Assembly: GCA_037367405.1 (NCBI GenBank)
Contig: JAZKJV010002334.1
Coordinates: 558,001 to 622,000 of the forward strand
Length of the DNA stretch: 64,000 nt
From: Ottelia alismoides
Taxonomy: Eukaryota > Streptophyta > Magnoliopsida > Alismatales > Hydrocharitaceae
Direction: 5' to 3'
Under the pieces are notes generated by a model. It was not told the origin of the DNA. It ran no database searches and was given only the letters and a program-made list of their open reading frames with translations. This document shows positions 1 to 12,350 of the stretch, piece after piece. The position numbers and the translations under genes were made by a program. Each line of letters starts with the position of its first letter. Positions within the stretch are counted from its first letter, which is position 1.

Positions 1-1179
1 GTATGCTAAATTGCAGCTGGATTATGGAAGTTACGGGAGAATGCATATTGGCTAACGAAAGTTATCTGATTATTGAGCGTTTATTTCCTTAATATTTCGT
101 CGGCAATCCTCGACTCCTCCAGGAAATCCTGGAAATGGGTGCCAACATCACCTCGACAAAAAACTCTTGTCCGGTTCGGGTTTTTACAAGCGAGTGATTA
201 AGGGGAAACAATTTATTTTGGGAAGGGGAGGACGAGTGGACGACCGAAGGTTGGAGAGAAAGGGGATGGAACTCATGGGAGCAACTTAGCAAGTTACCTG
301 GAGGCTGTCGTCAATGACGATCAATGAGAGGCTCCCACTGCCAACAATGTAGGCCCTTAGCGATCACCATAACCTATTTCTCTTGTAGTATATTACTGAG
401 ACTTTGGTATGTTGGTGGGACTATATACACAGGGCTTCAAACTCTTCGTATCCATTGTGAAATTTAGTAGGGTATCCATCCCATTGTGTTATTTTCTCAT
501 TATTTCTTCTCGCTCCTTGTGGAGTATGGTTTTACAAAAAATCAAGTTTTACCTTTTCTTTGATTATGCATTCTATACTCTTATCTTTTCAACAATATAT
601 CACCATTTTAACATGCAAATTTAGTTATAGATATATTTATAACTATATTTGTCCTCAAATAGATCTATTTGATATCTTTGCTTCATTTAAAAGTCCAATA
701 CACTAACTTTAATTTGCAAACATATTTGGACAAATTCTTCTTTGATCCACACACACCATTCTATGATAGCGCACTTTACTATCCATAAATATCAGGATTA
801 ATATCTGTATCTCTATATTAATATGTCAATAGACTTAACTTGAAAAATGTGACTAAATGGTTGAGGGAATTGACGAAGGTCGAAGACGAGTATACGGTCT
901 CATAGAACATGAGTAATTATTTAAAGGACGGAAATCTTGATTCTTAGAGGTATGCCTAGAAATGATAATTCTCATGCATAACGGTGTTAGAGCTTCCACT
1001 GTAATCATCATTTTATTTTATTTCATTATTACATAGCAAACAATAAAAGAATAGTGATTTTAGTCCATTCTCCATTATTGCCAAACAGAAGGAACCTTCA
1101 CTTGACCCGCAAAAGCTCGACCGGTTGTTCATTCCAACAGCCGCCACGTACCAGGTAATGTACAACATCTTTTCCTCCT
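1..1179. other. Intergenic DNA without a recognised gene
   Basis: No frame here looks coding and I recognise no element. Composition is mixed to AT-rich, and the short ORFs lack any domain or exon structure. Confidence 0.5.
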
Positions 1180-1182
1180 TTA

Positions 1183-1385
1183 GGGTGCGTTCGGTTCGAG
1201 AATAAGCATGAGGAATAAAGAGAATAAGGGCCTATTCTTTATTCGGTTGGAGGATAGGAATAATGAGAATAAGGTGAAATAAAGGTAGGTAAGATGAGAT
1301 AAAGATAGAAACAAGAGTGAAATAAGATGGAATAATGGGGAACAATCGTATCACTGGAAACTGTGTCGGGACGAGAATTGACCCC
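1183..1385. mobile_element. Tourist-like MITE, copy A (203 bp)
   Basis: The element starts with GGGTGCGTTCGG and is flanked by TTA on both sides (1180-1182 and 1386-1388), the 3-bp duplication usual for PIF/Harbinger elements. It aligns over its length with the inverted copy at 8214-8426: both carry the AGAATAAGG motifs, the segment GTGAAATAAAGGTAGGTAAG and a GACCCC end. It has no coding capacity. The terminal repeats are short and imperfect, so the superfamily call rests mainly on the duplication and the start sequence. Confidence 0.65.
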
Positions 1386-1501
1386 TTATTCCCTCTTCAA
1401 AAAATAAAGAATATTTCGTGTTGGGAATCAACGAATCCTAATCGTAATTCAAGTTTATAGTGGTATTTTGTGTTGAAGTTCTACAGAGAAGTAGTACTCG
1501 G

Positions 1502-2134
1502 CAAGGTTTTTGAAACTGAATCGGAAACCACACTGGAAATCTTGTTGAAATGGTCGGATCGGGTCGAATCATGTAATAAAATGATTCAACCGGATGATGA
1601 TGACACCATCATTATTTAAAACCAGATTAAACCAGATCGATGAAAAAAATAGTTGAACCGACTAATCAAACCGAAATGAAATAATATATATAAAATATAC
1701 ACTTAATATACTTGAAATATATATAAAATACATAGATAATGTATATATTTCACACTATACATAAAGTATTTTTTTCCTATACACCATCAAATATCATACA
1801 TATCATATATGTACATATTATTTGGATTAGATGCTCTATAACATGATAGTTTAATTTATAACTAAAACCCAATACATGTAAAAAGTTATGTTAGTGTAGT
1901 TGGTTAGAAGTGTGAAATAAATAACCAAAGGTTATTGGTTCAACTCCTACTACTAACAAAGTTTTTAAATAATTTAAAAATTAAATATTATTCAACTTCG
2001 ATTGAACCTGGTTAAACCGGATCAAAAAAATAAGTTGGACCAAACGGATTAATTAAAATTTGAATAGTCAAACCGAACCAACATAAACCGGCTAACCGGA
2101 CCGATTCGAAGTCCAGTTCGGTTCAAAAACACTG
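1502..2134. mobile_element. Non-autonomous hAT element (633 bp) with perfect 8-bp duplication
   Basis: The ends are inverted repeats (CAAGGTTTTTGAAAC at the left, CAGTGTTTTTGAACC on the reverse of the right). The element lies between identical 8-bp copies of GTACTCGG at 1494-1501 and 2135-2142, the duplication length of hAT transposons. It carries many short AACCGG-type motifs in both directions and no ORF. Related elements of nearly the same net size lie at 30878-32947 and about 34070-34717. A tRNA-like sequence sits inside at 1889-1958. Confidence 0.8.
1889..1958 (+). pseudogene. tRNA-like relic inside the hAT element
   Basis: A 70-base stretch starts TGTTAGT and ends ACTAACA, which would form a perfect 7-bp acceptor stem. 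In between are an A-box-like TAGTTGGTTAGA and a B-box-like GGTTCAACTCC at the expected spacing. I cannot fold a convincing anticodon arm and the T stem is imperfect, so it is at best a decayed tRNA or a SINE head carried by the transposon. Confidence 0.35.
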
Positions 2135-2378
2135 GTACTCGGAGACTTGAATTGGACTTATAAACAGGATAACCAACTTTCCATACCTGTTTAGATACGG
2201 AAGATTCAGGAGGAGAACGAGAGAAAAAACCCGTAGACTTGTGAAATCGCAGATGCGTGTGCGGGCATGCACAAACCAAATCAATTCATTTCCACGCGGT
2301 GGACTGGATATCCATGGATGAAGCATAGCAAGCCTACGATCGTCTTTTTTCTATCCAGTGTTAGTAGGAACTATTTGT

Positions 2379-2424
2379 TAGAGAGAGAGAGAGAGAGAGT
2401 CTCTGTGTGTGAGTGTGTGAGAGA
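2379..2424. repeat. GA/GT microsatellite
   Basis: A (GA)n run passes into GT-rich sequence and returns to GA. It lies in a non-coding stretch (2143-3000) in which I see no gene. Confidence 0.7.
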
Positions 2425-2856
2425 GAACACGGCTGTTGACTTTGGAGAGCTATTTCTCAGAAAGCATGCAATTCAACCCATGTACGACAATACCACATAA
2501 TCCCACTTAAACGCAATAAATTCGCACGCGTTCCACCAGTACAAACTACAGTGAATGCATTTACGCATCTTGCCACGCTCCAACTATACTTGTCCTCACT
2601 GTAAATACTTGCAGCCTTTGTCTTTCAGCTCATGTCGTCCAAGTTCCAACTGAACTCGTATCTATAAGTTTCAATAACTTGAGCCAAAGAGCAAACTCCC
2701 CGAGACCCATTCAGATGAAGTTGAAGGATTAGAAGCACAGGGAAATAAGGAATAAGCCAAGTTTATCATCCATTCTTATTTATCTTATTGTTGGAAATAT
2801 CCTATCCTTCTCCAGTCATGATCTCAGATTTCCTCTCCCTGTTCTTCCTACCCAAT

Positions 2857-2877
2857 GGGGGGGGGGGGGGGGGGGGG
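2857..2877 (+). repeat. Homopolymer of 21 G
   Basis: Twenty-one consecutive guanines interrupt otherwise mixed sequence. Such a run can form G-quadruplexes and is prone to length errors in sequencing, so the exact count is unsure. Confidence 0.85.
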
Positions 2878-3001
2878 AATCCGGAAAAGGTGAAATTATG
2901 GTGCAGCGTGAGCAACACCCAGTGGGGCATATGCATAAGTGGGTTGTTGATGATTAGAGCGTGCACCACTGTCGTCTCCCCTCTTCCAACATAATGCTAT
3001 C

Positions 3002-3484
3002 ATGGCCCATTCACCTGGTAGGACCTCCCCCAATCCAGAGCTGCCTCACTCAAAGCCGTTGGATCTCAATCTAGTACACGCGACGACCGCAGGTAGCCAG
3101 TTCACCGACCCGCTGCATACCGTTATTTTGGGAAGGTTTTCGCCACTTGGGTTCATTATTCAAGTGGAAGAAAGGTTACAATTTAGAGAACAAGATCCTG
3201 ATACACAAGGGCTTGGCCCCGGAAAAAGAATTAAAATATATAAATCCATGGATGGAAGCCGAATTTGGCGAGCGCCCGCACGCACAGCGGAGATCCAAAT
3301 AAACCGGAATTTGGGGTTCCATGAATCTACGTCCCTACCCTTCGTACCTTATGTCTATCATTCTAGCAGAGCTTCCTATTTACAATTGGGGCCATCTGTT
3401 CAGAACCGGATGTTAGCTGATCCCTGCTTATTTACTCTGGCAGCAGCTTCAATATGCTGCGTCGTCGAAATCATCCAGCAATGA
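3002..3484 (+). CDS. Hypothetical 160-residue ORF of unknown origin
   Basis: An open frame of 160 codons begins at an ATG in a stretch richer in GC than its surroundings. The peptide has a fairly ordinary amino-acid mix (for example GSRIWRAPARTAEIQINRN near the middle) and a hydrophobic, Cys-containing end (LFTLAAASICCVVEIIQQ). I do not recognise a family, signal peptide or clear membrane span, and no neighbouring exon supports it. It could be a chance ORF, a captured exon, or transferred organellar DNA. Confidence 0.25.
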   Translation: MAHSPGRTSPNPELPHSKPLDLNLVHATTAGSQFTDPLHTVILGRFSPLGFIIQVEERLQFREQDPDTQGLGPGKRIKIYKSMDGSRIWRAPARTAEIQINRNLGFHESTSLPFVPYVYHSSRASYLQLGPSVQNRMLADPCLFTLAAASICCVVEIIQQ

Positions 3485-5950
3485 CATGTTTAGGTCAAAC
3501 GGCAGGCATCTTTGCTTCTCGACGTTTGCTTCCGCCACGGCACAAGCCTTGTTGGATCCCTGCACCGACCTATGTTGCAATTCTTTCTGAAATAGGAAGT
3601 AAAAAAATCATTAGCATATAATCCTCAATTACCTAACAAGGTCAAAAAAAAAAGAAACGCCTTGCAAATACCTACCGAAAGCGACCAAAAAACAACATTA
3701 CATATTATTATCTTATTCATTGGATTCTCTCATTATATTACCTTACGTTCATCAGCCATGGAGATTTAGAATTAATCTCGGATAAAAAGATATGCGCGAA
3801 AAGACTAGCAACCTGCCATTGCGGCCCCCTAGTTTAAGCAGTATCGATAACTCAGCTTCTGCAGACAGGATAACAGACAACTGGATGGGTCACTTTGCCA
3901 TGCTTATTTTGACACTTTGGCACCATATGAAATCAGTGGGAAATGCCCTTCGAGGTTGAGTTCCCTCATGCGTCCAACAAGATACCTGGATCCTATGGGT
4001 GAAAGAGAAGAGGCACAAATCACATTAAGATTGACACGAGCTACAGATACTCATACTTCAGGAACGATTTCGCCTTGGCAAGTGCCAGGAGGACTTTGTC
4101 CCTATCCTCTGGTACCAAACTAATGAGATCCAACGTGTGAGGAGCGACGATGACAAGATCCCGTTGCGTGTCACGAGAGGAGTCAGACCACCTTAGATCT
4201 ATTGCTCACGACCTTACCTTATGTAGATGATAAAAACCCATAAAAAACACATATTCAAATTGAGCTAATAAATAATCATATAATTTCTCCCAAGTTCTTA
4301 GCATGGTGCATTTTGTACGATGACCCCCTAGTATGGTACTTGTGGCATAGCGGCATTATATGGCACTTGTGGCAACTCAAAAAACGAGGTCATGGATCCC
4401 CTAACAACCGAGCCTGCCATTCTAAATTATAAGACAAATTTGATAAAGGGAATTGGTCAAAAAGAAAGACTCCTTGCACAGCCACCCCTAATCCATCCAG
4501 ACAGGTGATTACCCCATCAGTTATCTAAAGGATGAACAACACAAAACAAGGATCTGCAGTATCCAGATTGGCATATGAAAATACATGGTGAAACAGTGAA
4601 ATTTACACGTCGGAAAGGCATAATGCTAGTGGCAGAAAAATGTATTTCATTCACGATGCACCAGATAAAAGGACAACTGGGGCATGTGTTACATATTTGT
4701 TTACCTTGATTTTTCACATATACAGAATTAACTTTAAATCTTTACACTAACCAGGATCCACTAGGCCTGGCGCTCAACATCAGATGAGTTGCCACCGCCA
4801 AAGGGAAAGAATCTCAACGTAACATGGGTCTGCTACAATCCTAAACTGAATGCAATCTAACCTTCCCTAACCAAGTCATATATGTTACAAGCAAAATCGA
4901 TGGAAAGAAATACTCATTGTTCCAATCTCCGTCCATGTAACACTGACCAAATTCTGAAAGCGACCCCTTTATGTCTAGTCATCTACTCAGGGTGAATACT
5001 AGGACAATGAAATCCAGCACAAGGTATTCCCATGTGGGATACACACCCGCCTCTAATAACTCACTATGGCATTTTGTGATTGTTTCATGTTAACTATATT
5101 TGGGATGATACCATAGAACAAATACCCTATAAAAGGATAGTAGAAAAAAATGCTCAATAACATGCATCATCTGTCACTATTTCAAGAAACAAGTGAAATA
5201 GTTGTCACAAAATGAAGACATAACAAATAATACGTGGATGACGATTGTAACACCACAAACATAGTTCTCAATGAAATACTCAAAAATGGGTGTAAATCAT
5301 ATGAGGTGGAGGATGACTATTCGACAACTTAAGTTTAAATATTTTAGGTGATTTTGATCTATGATTGTAACACCACAAACATAGTTCTCAATATTGACTT
5401 GGGTGTATAACCAAAACATTGATCAAAGTAGGATCCTCTAATAGTCAAAATGGCGAGTCAAGATGCATAGTTGTTTCCACAGAGAGTTAAAAGGAAAACT
5501 ATTCCAAGAGCGAATAGCCACAGCTACACTGAGAGGTAAGACACAATGTCGAAATGAAGATGTTACAAATATAACTGCAAGACGTTGGAACACTTTAAAT
5601 AAATTTCCGCATTAAACAACTCACGAAGTGATTCCATCCATGTAAATAGCTAAGGAGATTATCTAAGAGCTAGCAACCATCACTACTACTAGGAATCATT
5701 TGGATTGTATGGCATATATATCTCAATAAAAAAATTGTGCGGAGAAGATGTAATGGCCTACGCTGAGACTCAGACAGTTATAAACAAAACACGACTTATG
5801 AAACGTGCTGGCTTGGAACTAATCGGACCCAACACCACGTCCAAAATAGATATGTTCAAAAGAGGAAAAAACCAGGAAATTGATATTACTGCATCCACTG
5901 GAAGAACTATATACCATGAGACAATAATCTGGGGTGCGGAAAAAAATAGC
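3485..5950. other. Intergenic DNA, nothing recognised
   Basis: This stretch has scattered short ORFs without domains, splice structure or repeats that I can define. The phrase ATTGTAACACCACAAACATA occurs twice, near 5245 and 5363, which suggests a small local duplication. Confidence 0.45.
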
Positions 5951-5953
5951 ACA

Positions 5954-7436
5954 TCAATGCAGAAAAGAAACCGTTGAAATTACCCTCGAATTCCTCAGCC
6001 GCTCGTTCTCCTCTAGCAACAACCTGTGAGCCGTTCTCTGCTCCTCTACCTCCTGTTCAAACCCACGCCACCAAACGCGTCAGCACACTACGGCACACGT
6101 GGAACAAACTAGAAACAAGCAGTACCCACAACCAGAAATCCACCAACCCGTAACACCAACAAAAAAAAGATCAAAGAAGTACCTTTTGCAGCTCCTTCTT
6201 CATGTCCAACAGCGACCTCTCACAGTCCCGCAGTTCCGCCAACGTCTGCAAAGCGAAAGCAAATGTTCAGATGTGGTGATGGCGGTGGTGGCAATTACCA
6301 CGACAGCGACGCAGCACGAAAAGCGAAAATCGAACGTGTTACCACTTACCATCTTCCTCTTGCCTTGCCGTCTCTTTGCCGCCACAGTGCTCCCCACCGC
6401 CACGGAGTCCTCCATCATCTGCATCGCCTCCTGCCACGTGTAACCACAAGACATCAATGACCAGGAAGCACCCCATGTGTCCTCGTAGCACTGTGGGAAT
6501 AGACTCTTCCGGAGAGGGCATCTACAGACCACCCACCAACAAACGCCAAACGTGTGCGCGAAGCTGTGTTAAAATTTATAGAGAGAGATATTTTTATTTA
6601 TATATAAAAAGGAGAAGGGAATGGTTTGTGACACTGTGATATAGAAGGCTCCCAAACACCCCCATTATGGGTCACGTCGTGGGCTTTTACATACCCTCTC
6701 TGACCCCCGCCGTTGGGAATAATTACGAAGAGGCGACCTAACGTCGACTCTATTCCATCCGTGGGCCCCACGCAAGGAGCTGCGCCGTTCACGAGAAGGT
6801 AGTGCTCATGGGGATTCAAAGCCACAATGACCGAAATGCCCAAAAGGAGGAAGCGGCAGCAGCAAGTGCGAACCAAAAGAGTAATTAATTACCAAAGTTG
6901 TCCAACTAAAAAACACCTACGATTTAAAGTTAATAGGGAAAATCCATCAAAATACTCAAGTCAACATCCAGGAAAAGAGCACGTAATTTCGTGATCTCCA
7001 AAATTACGAAACGACGGGGGTATCTGTTTGTTAAACGGATGGGGGCAAAAGAGTCAAATCAGGTGGGACCAGCCAGTAGCCATACCTTGATGACGGATCC
7101 ACCGGGATGTGGCGCGGCGCCACCGGTGCCAACAACCTTCCTCCTCTTCTCCCCGGCGCCGGAGGAGGATGCGGAGCCGGCTCCGCTCCAGGACAGCGGC
7201 GTGTTGGGGCTCCACACCTCCTCCTCCTTCTCCGTCGCCGCGGCCTTCGTCCGGAGGCCCCTCCTGCCCCACCTCTCCGGAAGCAACCGCTCGTCTCCGG
7301 GGAGGCGGCGGCGCCACGCGGCCCGCTCGGAGGGGCGAGCGAGGAAGTAGAGCTCCGCGGCGGCGAGGATGGGGTCGTCGAGGGCATCGGCCTTCCACTG
7401 CACGTCGTCGTCGTCGGCGTCGGAGGTGCACGTCAT
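5954..7436 (-). CDS. Four-exon plant gene, 197-residue coiled-coil protein of unknown function
   Basis: Read on the minus strand the exons are 7436-7086, 6430-6350, 6245-6183 and 6052-5954. Every junction is GT/AG and every exon joins in phase 0 (117, 27, 21 and 32 codons plus stop). Residues 1-117 are acidic at the start (SDADDDDVQW), then LDDPILAAAELYFLARPSER, an Arg-rich stretch, a VWSPNTPLSWSG motif and a basic GEKRRKV. Residues 118-144 are basic (AAKRRQGKRKM). Residues 145-188 form a leucine-heptad coiled coil (ELRDCERSLLDMKKELQK, then LLLEENERL). The basic region before the coil suggests a nuclear or DNA-linked role, but this is inference. The start is the first ATG after a CT-rich leader with TATA-like sequences about 140-160 bases upstream. 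The end is less certain, because a donor-like GGGTAATT lies 30 bases before the stop. Confidence 0.7.
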
Positions 7437-7568
7437 CGGGAGGAGACGGGGGTCGTTTCCTTGTAGTTTGGTGGATGGGAGAGGTAGATATAGAAATTTG
7501 GGAAGGGAGAAGGTGGATAGGAGAGGAGGGTATGGTGGACAGGAGGGGTGGGAGTGGGGAGAGGGTGG

Positions 7569-7600
7569 CGTTATTATTATATAGACACGCATATATATAG
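7569..7600 (-). promoter_or_regulatory. TATA-like promoter region of the coiled-coil gene
   Basis: On the minus strand there are two TATA-like stretches, CTATATATAT (7591-7600) and CTATATAATAATAA (7570-7583), about 135-165 bases upstream of the chosen ATG at 7436. A pyrimidine-rich leader follows, as in many plant genes. Confidence 0.5.
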
Positions 7601-8213
7601 GAGGTGGGGAAGATAACGCTGGCGCTTTCCTTTCTTTTTCTGCCACATTTGGGCTTAGCAGTACCGGTGGTGGATGGAAAATAGAGATTTGGGTTTGGGG
7701 GACTAGACAAAGCACCGGTGGGAAGGGGGGATTCGTTGGGTTTGATCGAGTTAAAACAGGTCGCTGCTCGCGGTACGATATTTGTTTCTACCGATTAGTC
7801 CCACCTGATGGACCCTATACCGCTTGTCTTGTAAGAGTGGGCGGTGCGCGATCCGTTCGCCCGATTAGGGGTCGTTGTCGGGTTTGGGATCCGAAATGCC
7901 TGGGGCCCGGTTTCACAGGTTTCTTGTTAGCTTCTTAATTAATAATAATAATAAAAAAAAGATAATATCTGAAAGAAGGTGCACGGTATGGAAAAACAAC
8001 CGCATTCCAATCTTGTTTTAAGCACTTGGTTGTCCTCTGTGATCATTCTATGGAATGGATTGTGCTTCCAATCCATGTGTTGTTTTACACTTTACAAATT
8101 ACTCCTTTCCCATCAGATTGTCCAGACGGTGGCTGAGAATGAGACCCCAAGAATATGTATACTTTGTTGCGAACACATTCTCCGTATAATTTGAATTGCG
8201 CAAAGTCTAATAA

Positions 8214-8426
8214 GGGGTCTATTCTCCTTCCGACACGATTTCCCGTGGTACGATTATTCCTCCTCATTCTATCATGTTTCACTCTTATTTCTATCTTTAT
8301 CCCACCTTACCTACCTTTATTTCACCTTATTCTCCTTAGTCCTATTCTCCAGCCGAACAAAGAATAGACCCTTATTCTCCTTATTCCCAATCCTTATTCA
8401 TGCTTATTCCCAAACCGAACGGGCCC
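8214..8426. mobile_element. Tourist-like MITE, copy B (213 bp), inverted relative to copy A
   Basis: On the reverse strand it starts GGGCCCGTTCGGTTTGG and ends GACCCC, and it aligns with 1183-1385 throughout. The flank is TAA at the left (8211-8213) and TAT at the right, so the 3-bp duplication has probably taken one mutation. Confidence 0.6.
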
Positions 8427-8439
8427 TATAGGCGGATCC

Positions 8440-9060
8440 TGCACGATATATCAATTACGAGAAAGTATCTCAACCATATAAAAATCAATCACATATGCAC
8501 GGAGAATTTTAACGTGGAAAAACCTAAATGTGAGGGGAAAAAACTACGGGGTTGATCGCAACTCAAAACCAAGCACTATAACCGAAATAATCTTTCTTGA
8601 GGGGCTTACAGAATGTCGGTCCTCTATACGGTGCTACAAGCCACCAAATAATAAAGAATATTAGAGAGGAGAAATATTACCTAATGGTAAATCCGTCACT
8701 AGACTGTAGGGAAGAATGCTGGAGAAGAACTGATTCAAAGGTTACGCTCTTCAAACTCTGCGGCAACCACGAACCTTCTTTTTCTTCTCTCTCTCTCTCT
8801 CTCTTATTTTTTTCTTGTGCTAGGAGAGCTTATGTTGGGATGATCCTTGTATGCATCCATACCCCTTTTTTATACTCCATGGAGATGAGTTAATAAGGAG
8901 ACATTGACTTCTACTTCTAATAAGATTAGAAAAAGATGAATCCTAATCTTAAAAGCTAATTGATCTTTTCATTTCCAAATAGTACTACCAATATCCTATA
9001 TATATATGGACTAAGGGGAACCCATCCAATATAACTGACGTGCAATGTGGCCAAATTATG
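8440..9060 (-). mobile_element. Probable solo or truncated LTR, minus orientation
   Basis: On the minus strand the stretch shows a TATA-like GAGTATAAAAAAGG near 8865-8878, a CT/GA run, then a CCCTCACATTTAGG and TTTTTCCACGTTAAAA block resembling that in the LTR at 54690. No coding sequence follows. I cannot find a duplicate LTR or a clear target duplication, so the borders are approximate and the call is tentative. Confidence 0.35.
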
Positions 9061-10094
9061 AACATACCACACAAGCTTTAAAGAATTATAGATAAATCAT
9101 TCTAAGGCTTTTGTTTGTTTTTCTCCTTTCAATGAAAAATGCTTAGAGGCACTTGACTATGAACATTATTATTTGCTACGTTTATTTGAACAAGCTGAAT
9201 CTTTTTTTCTTGGATTGCTAAACCGATGTTCTACCTTATGTGCTGAATTTATGAATTTTTGAAAGGGATTAATTGAATATGAACTTACGAAGGAAAAATG
9301 GATTTTTGGCATGTTTGTAACATATAAATTCACTAGGATATCATTTTTGCGTTGAATTTTGAGATGACATGGCTCCAATGCTAACTTAATTGTATGCCAA
9401 AGTTACTAAACAATATTGAAACTTGAAGGGTAGGGAATTTTGCCTTGTATGGGACTTCTTTTCAAGTAATGATTGCAATATTTGATAATCAAATTAATGT
9501 GCTTGTTACCCTTGATTGATACTATCTATGAGATTTTTTTGTGGAATTTTAAGGTTTTGTTTACTATTTAAAAAAATAAAAAAATCAAATGTTATACCTT
9601 TTAGTTGCTTTGTTTTTAGCTAATTCATGGTATTTCCAAATATTACAAAACAATTAAGATAGATGCACATTATCTAGTAGTATAATATACTTTAATTTCA
9701 TAAAAAAAGTTGTACATTTACACCTTAAAATACCAAAAATACTAATAAAATCAAAAATAATAAAAGACCATATTTGATCAAAAATACACATGAATAGTAA
9801 TTTAAAAACTAACTTTAGTGTACATTACATGGAAATTAAGCTCATTTTTTGGCCTCTTTTTTGCACATTGAATCAAATTTACAAAGTGCTCTTATTTTCC
9901 CTTTAATTTATTTTCTTTTATCTCTAAAAATGCCCATATTTTATAAAAAAGAAAATTATATATTATTTTTACTATATTCTAACCATCTTTCTAACTATAT
10001 AAAACCAAATCTTTTCCCTTCTTTATATATTGTAAATTATTTCTATTATATTTTACAAGAAAAATCAAAACTAGAAATGAATTCAAAAATTTGA

Positions 10095-10516
10095 GAATTA
10101 ATATAAAAAAATAAAATATTATACTTAAGTTTATTCACTTATTACATGAACAACAACAAATCCAAAAATAATTTAAAACTAACAACCAAATAAAATAAAC
10201 ATAAAAAGAAAAAAAATCACGCATGGACTCTTTTGACACGTTTAAAACTTGAATTTTGTACTCAAAGAAAACTCACATAAAAAGAATCACCAAATTATTG
10301 CGAATTAATATAAAAATATAAAATATTATACTTAAGTTTATTCACTTATTATAGGTATAACAAAAAATCCAAAAATAATTTAAAACTAACAACTAAACAA
10401 AAATAAACATATATAAAAAGAAAAAAACATCACGCATGGACTCTTTTGACACTTTTAAAATTTGAATTTTGTACTCAAAGAAAACTCACAGAAAAAGAAT
10501 CACCAAAATTATTGTG
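10095..10516. repeat. Tandem duplication, period about 207 bp
   Basis: The block beginning GAATTAATATAAAAA and ending AAAGAATCACCAAA occurs at 10095-10301 and again from 10302, with about 5-8% differences. Landmark phrases such as CACGCATGGACTCTTTTGAC appear in both copies. Confidence 0.85.
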
Positions 10517-12176
10517 CTTTATGGTGAATGAAACATATACAAGATATTTGGTTTGTTGTTTATTTTTGAATGCATTTAATTTTAAAAATATTATTAAATT
10601 CCTTTTGTGATGACCTATATGCATTATTTTTTAAGGATCCTTAGCCACTATTTTCATAGCTGAAAAGGCCAAAAACACAAAAAAGCCATATTGTATGTAA
10701 GTATTTTTAGTTTATTCAAATTATTACAAAAAATTATCTAAAAACATGTTAGCTTGCATTTACTTCGTTTAAATATTTTTTTAGTTTGGGCATGCATTTA
10801 TTTTATTTTTAATTAAAAAACATTGCAAAAACTTTTAAATATCTATAAAAATTCATATAACCTCAAAACCCAAGAATAAAGTAGCATTTTATTCCTTTTA
10901 TTTTTATCTGTATAGAAAAATATTGGCTTAATTCTAGACCCAAATTTGACACTTAATTCACATTTTTCGAAGTCAATAATTTGTCTAATTTTCCTATTTG
11001 TAAACATCCCTTTTTATTTATTTATTTATTACAATTTATTGTATTTCTAAAATTCCAGAACACTAGAATATATTCTAAAACCCCAAAAATACATTTTTTT
11101 CTCATTTTGTTTTATTTTTATGTATATCTCTTCTATTTGTATTATTATTTTCTTTTTATTTATTTATTTTTCGTTTGTTATTTGTGCTTGTGGCTGTTGT
11201 GTGAATTGAGTACAAGAAACTAATAACCCATTGAAAAGAACACTTCTAGTGAATTTTCTTTGATTTGGCATATCTATATTTGCACAATTAAATTTAAATG
11301 TTGAAATAAATTTGTTTGTTACTTCCTTTTTTGGGACTATAATTGACCTCTTTTACAAAATCGCAAAACAAGTATTGGATTATGAGTGATAGTCGTGGAA
11401 ATGTGGGAGGAAAGGGACAGTGTTGACCCATAGGTCTACTTGCCCCTTTAGTGACATAGGGAGAATGGAGGAGGGCTGAGGCTTTAGGATACTTGTTCTC
11501 GATAAAATGGGCGTGTTGAGGGGGAGAGGACCTAGAGCTGGGCGACCAATGCGTGGACATCATCTCACTCGTTAACCATGAACGGAGAGCTACACTCATT
11601 GACCATGAACGGAGACTAGGAATATTCGAGGAATAAAAAATATGACTAAGATTAAGACAAAATATATGCTAGCTCAAATTTTAAAATTTATCTAAATAAA
11701 AAGTGTAAACCTTAATGAAATATACAATGTTTATGAAGACCTCGAAACCAAAAAATCATTCGGTATAAAAAAATTTCTACGATATTTATATGTATAAAAT
11801 ATATGTATTTCAGTGGATTGTATTTTTCCTTTGATTTTCATTTAATAATATATAGAAAAACTAATTGTAATTAAATATATACACGTTGATCTATTTTTGT
11901 ATTTTTAATGATAAATGAAATGGCAAGATAAAATAATAGAAGGGTTTATGTACAAGTGAATATATCTATAAAAAAGAGTTATTTTAACTTTTTTTCTCTT
12001 AGCATTTTCTAACTTTTTGGTTTTTGAATTCTTCATAATTAGTTAGAGCATAAATTTAAAAAATATATAAAAATAAAATGAAAATACTAAAGTACGTATG
12101 TAAAATCATAGACTAAAGTCATTATAATTATATAATGTACCATTAGGTCTTACAGCATAAGTTTCATATATAACTT

Positions 12177-12350
12177 TTGAAAAGTGAGGGGAGTTTTAAT
12201 AGGAGACAGTATGAAAATAAATTCAACTTTTAGTTCTTAATCTTCTGAATTCATAGATAACTTGATGCACGCTATTGAAAAGTGAGGGGAGTTTTAATAA
12301 GAGATTGTATGAGAAGAAATTCAACTTTTAGTTCTTAATCTTCTCAAACT
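12177..12350. repeat. Direct repeat, period about 98 bp
   Basis: The phrase GAAAAGTGAGGGGAGTTTTA begins at 12179 and again at 12277, each followed by AATTCAACTTTTAGTTCTTA. About 75 bases are shared with few differences. Confidence 0.8.

Noticed and set aside
7059..7715. Minus-strand ORFs of 218 codons read as one long gene
   Set aside because: They run through the promoter and leader and past the first intron donor. The four-exon model with all-phase-0 junctions explains the region better.
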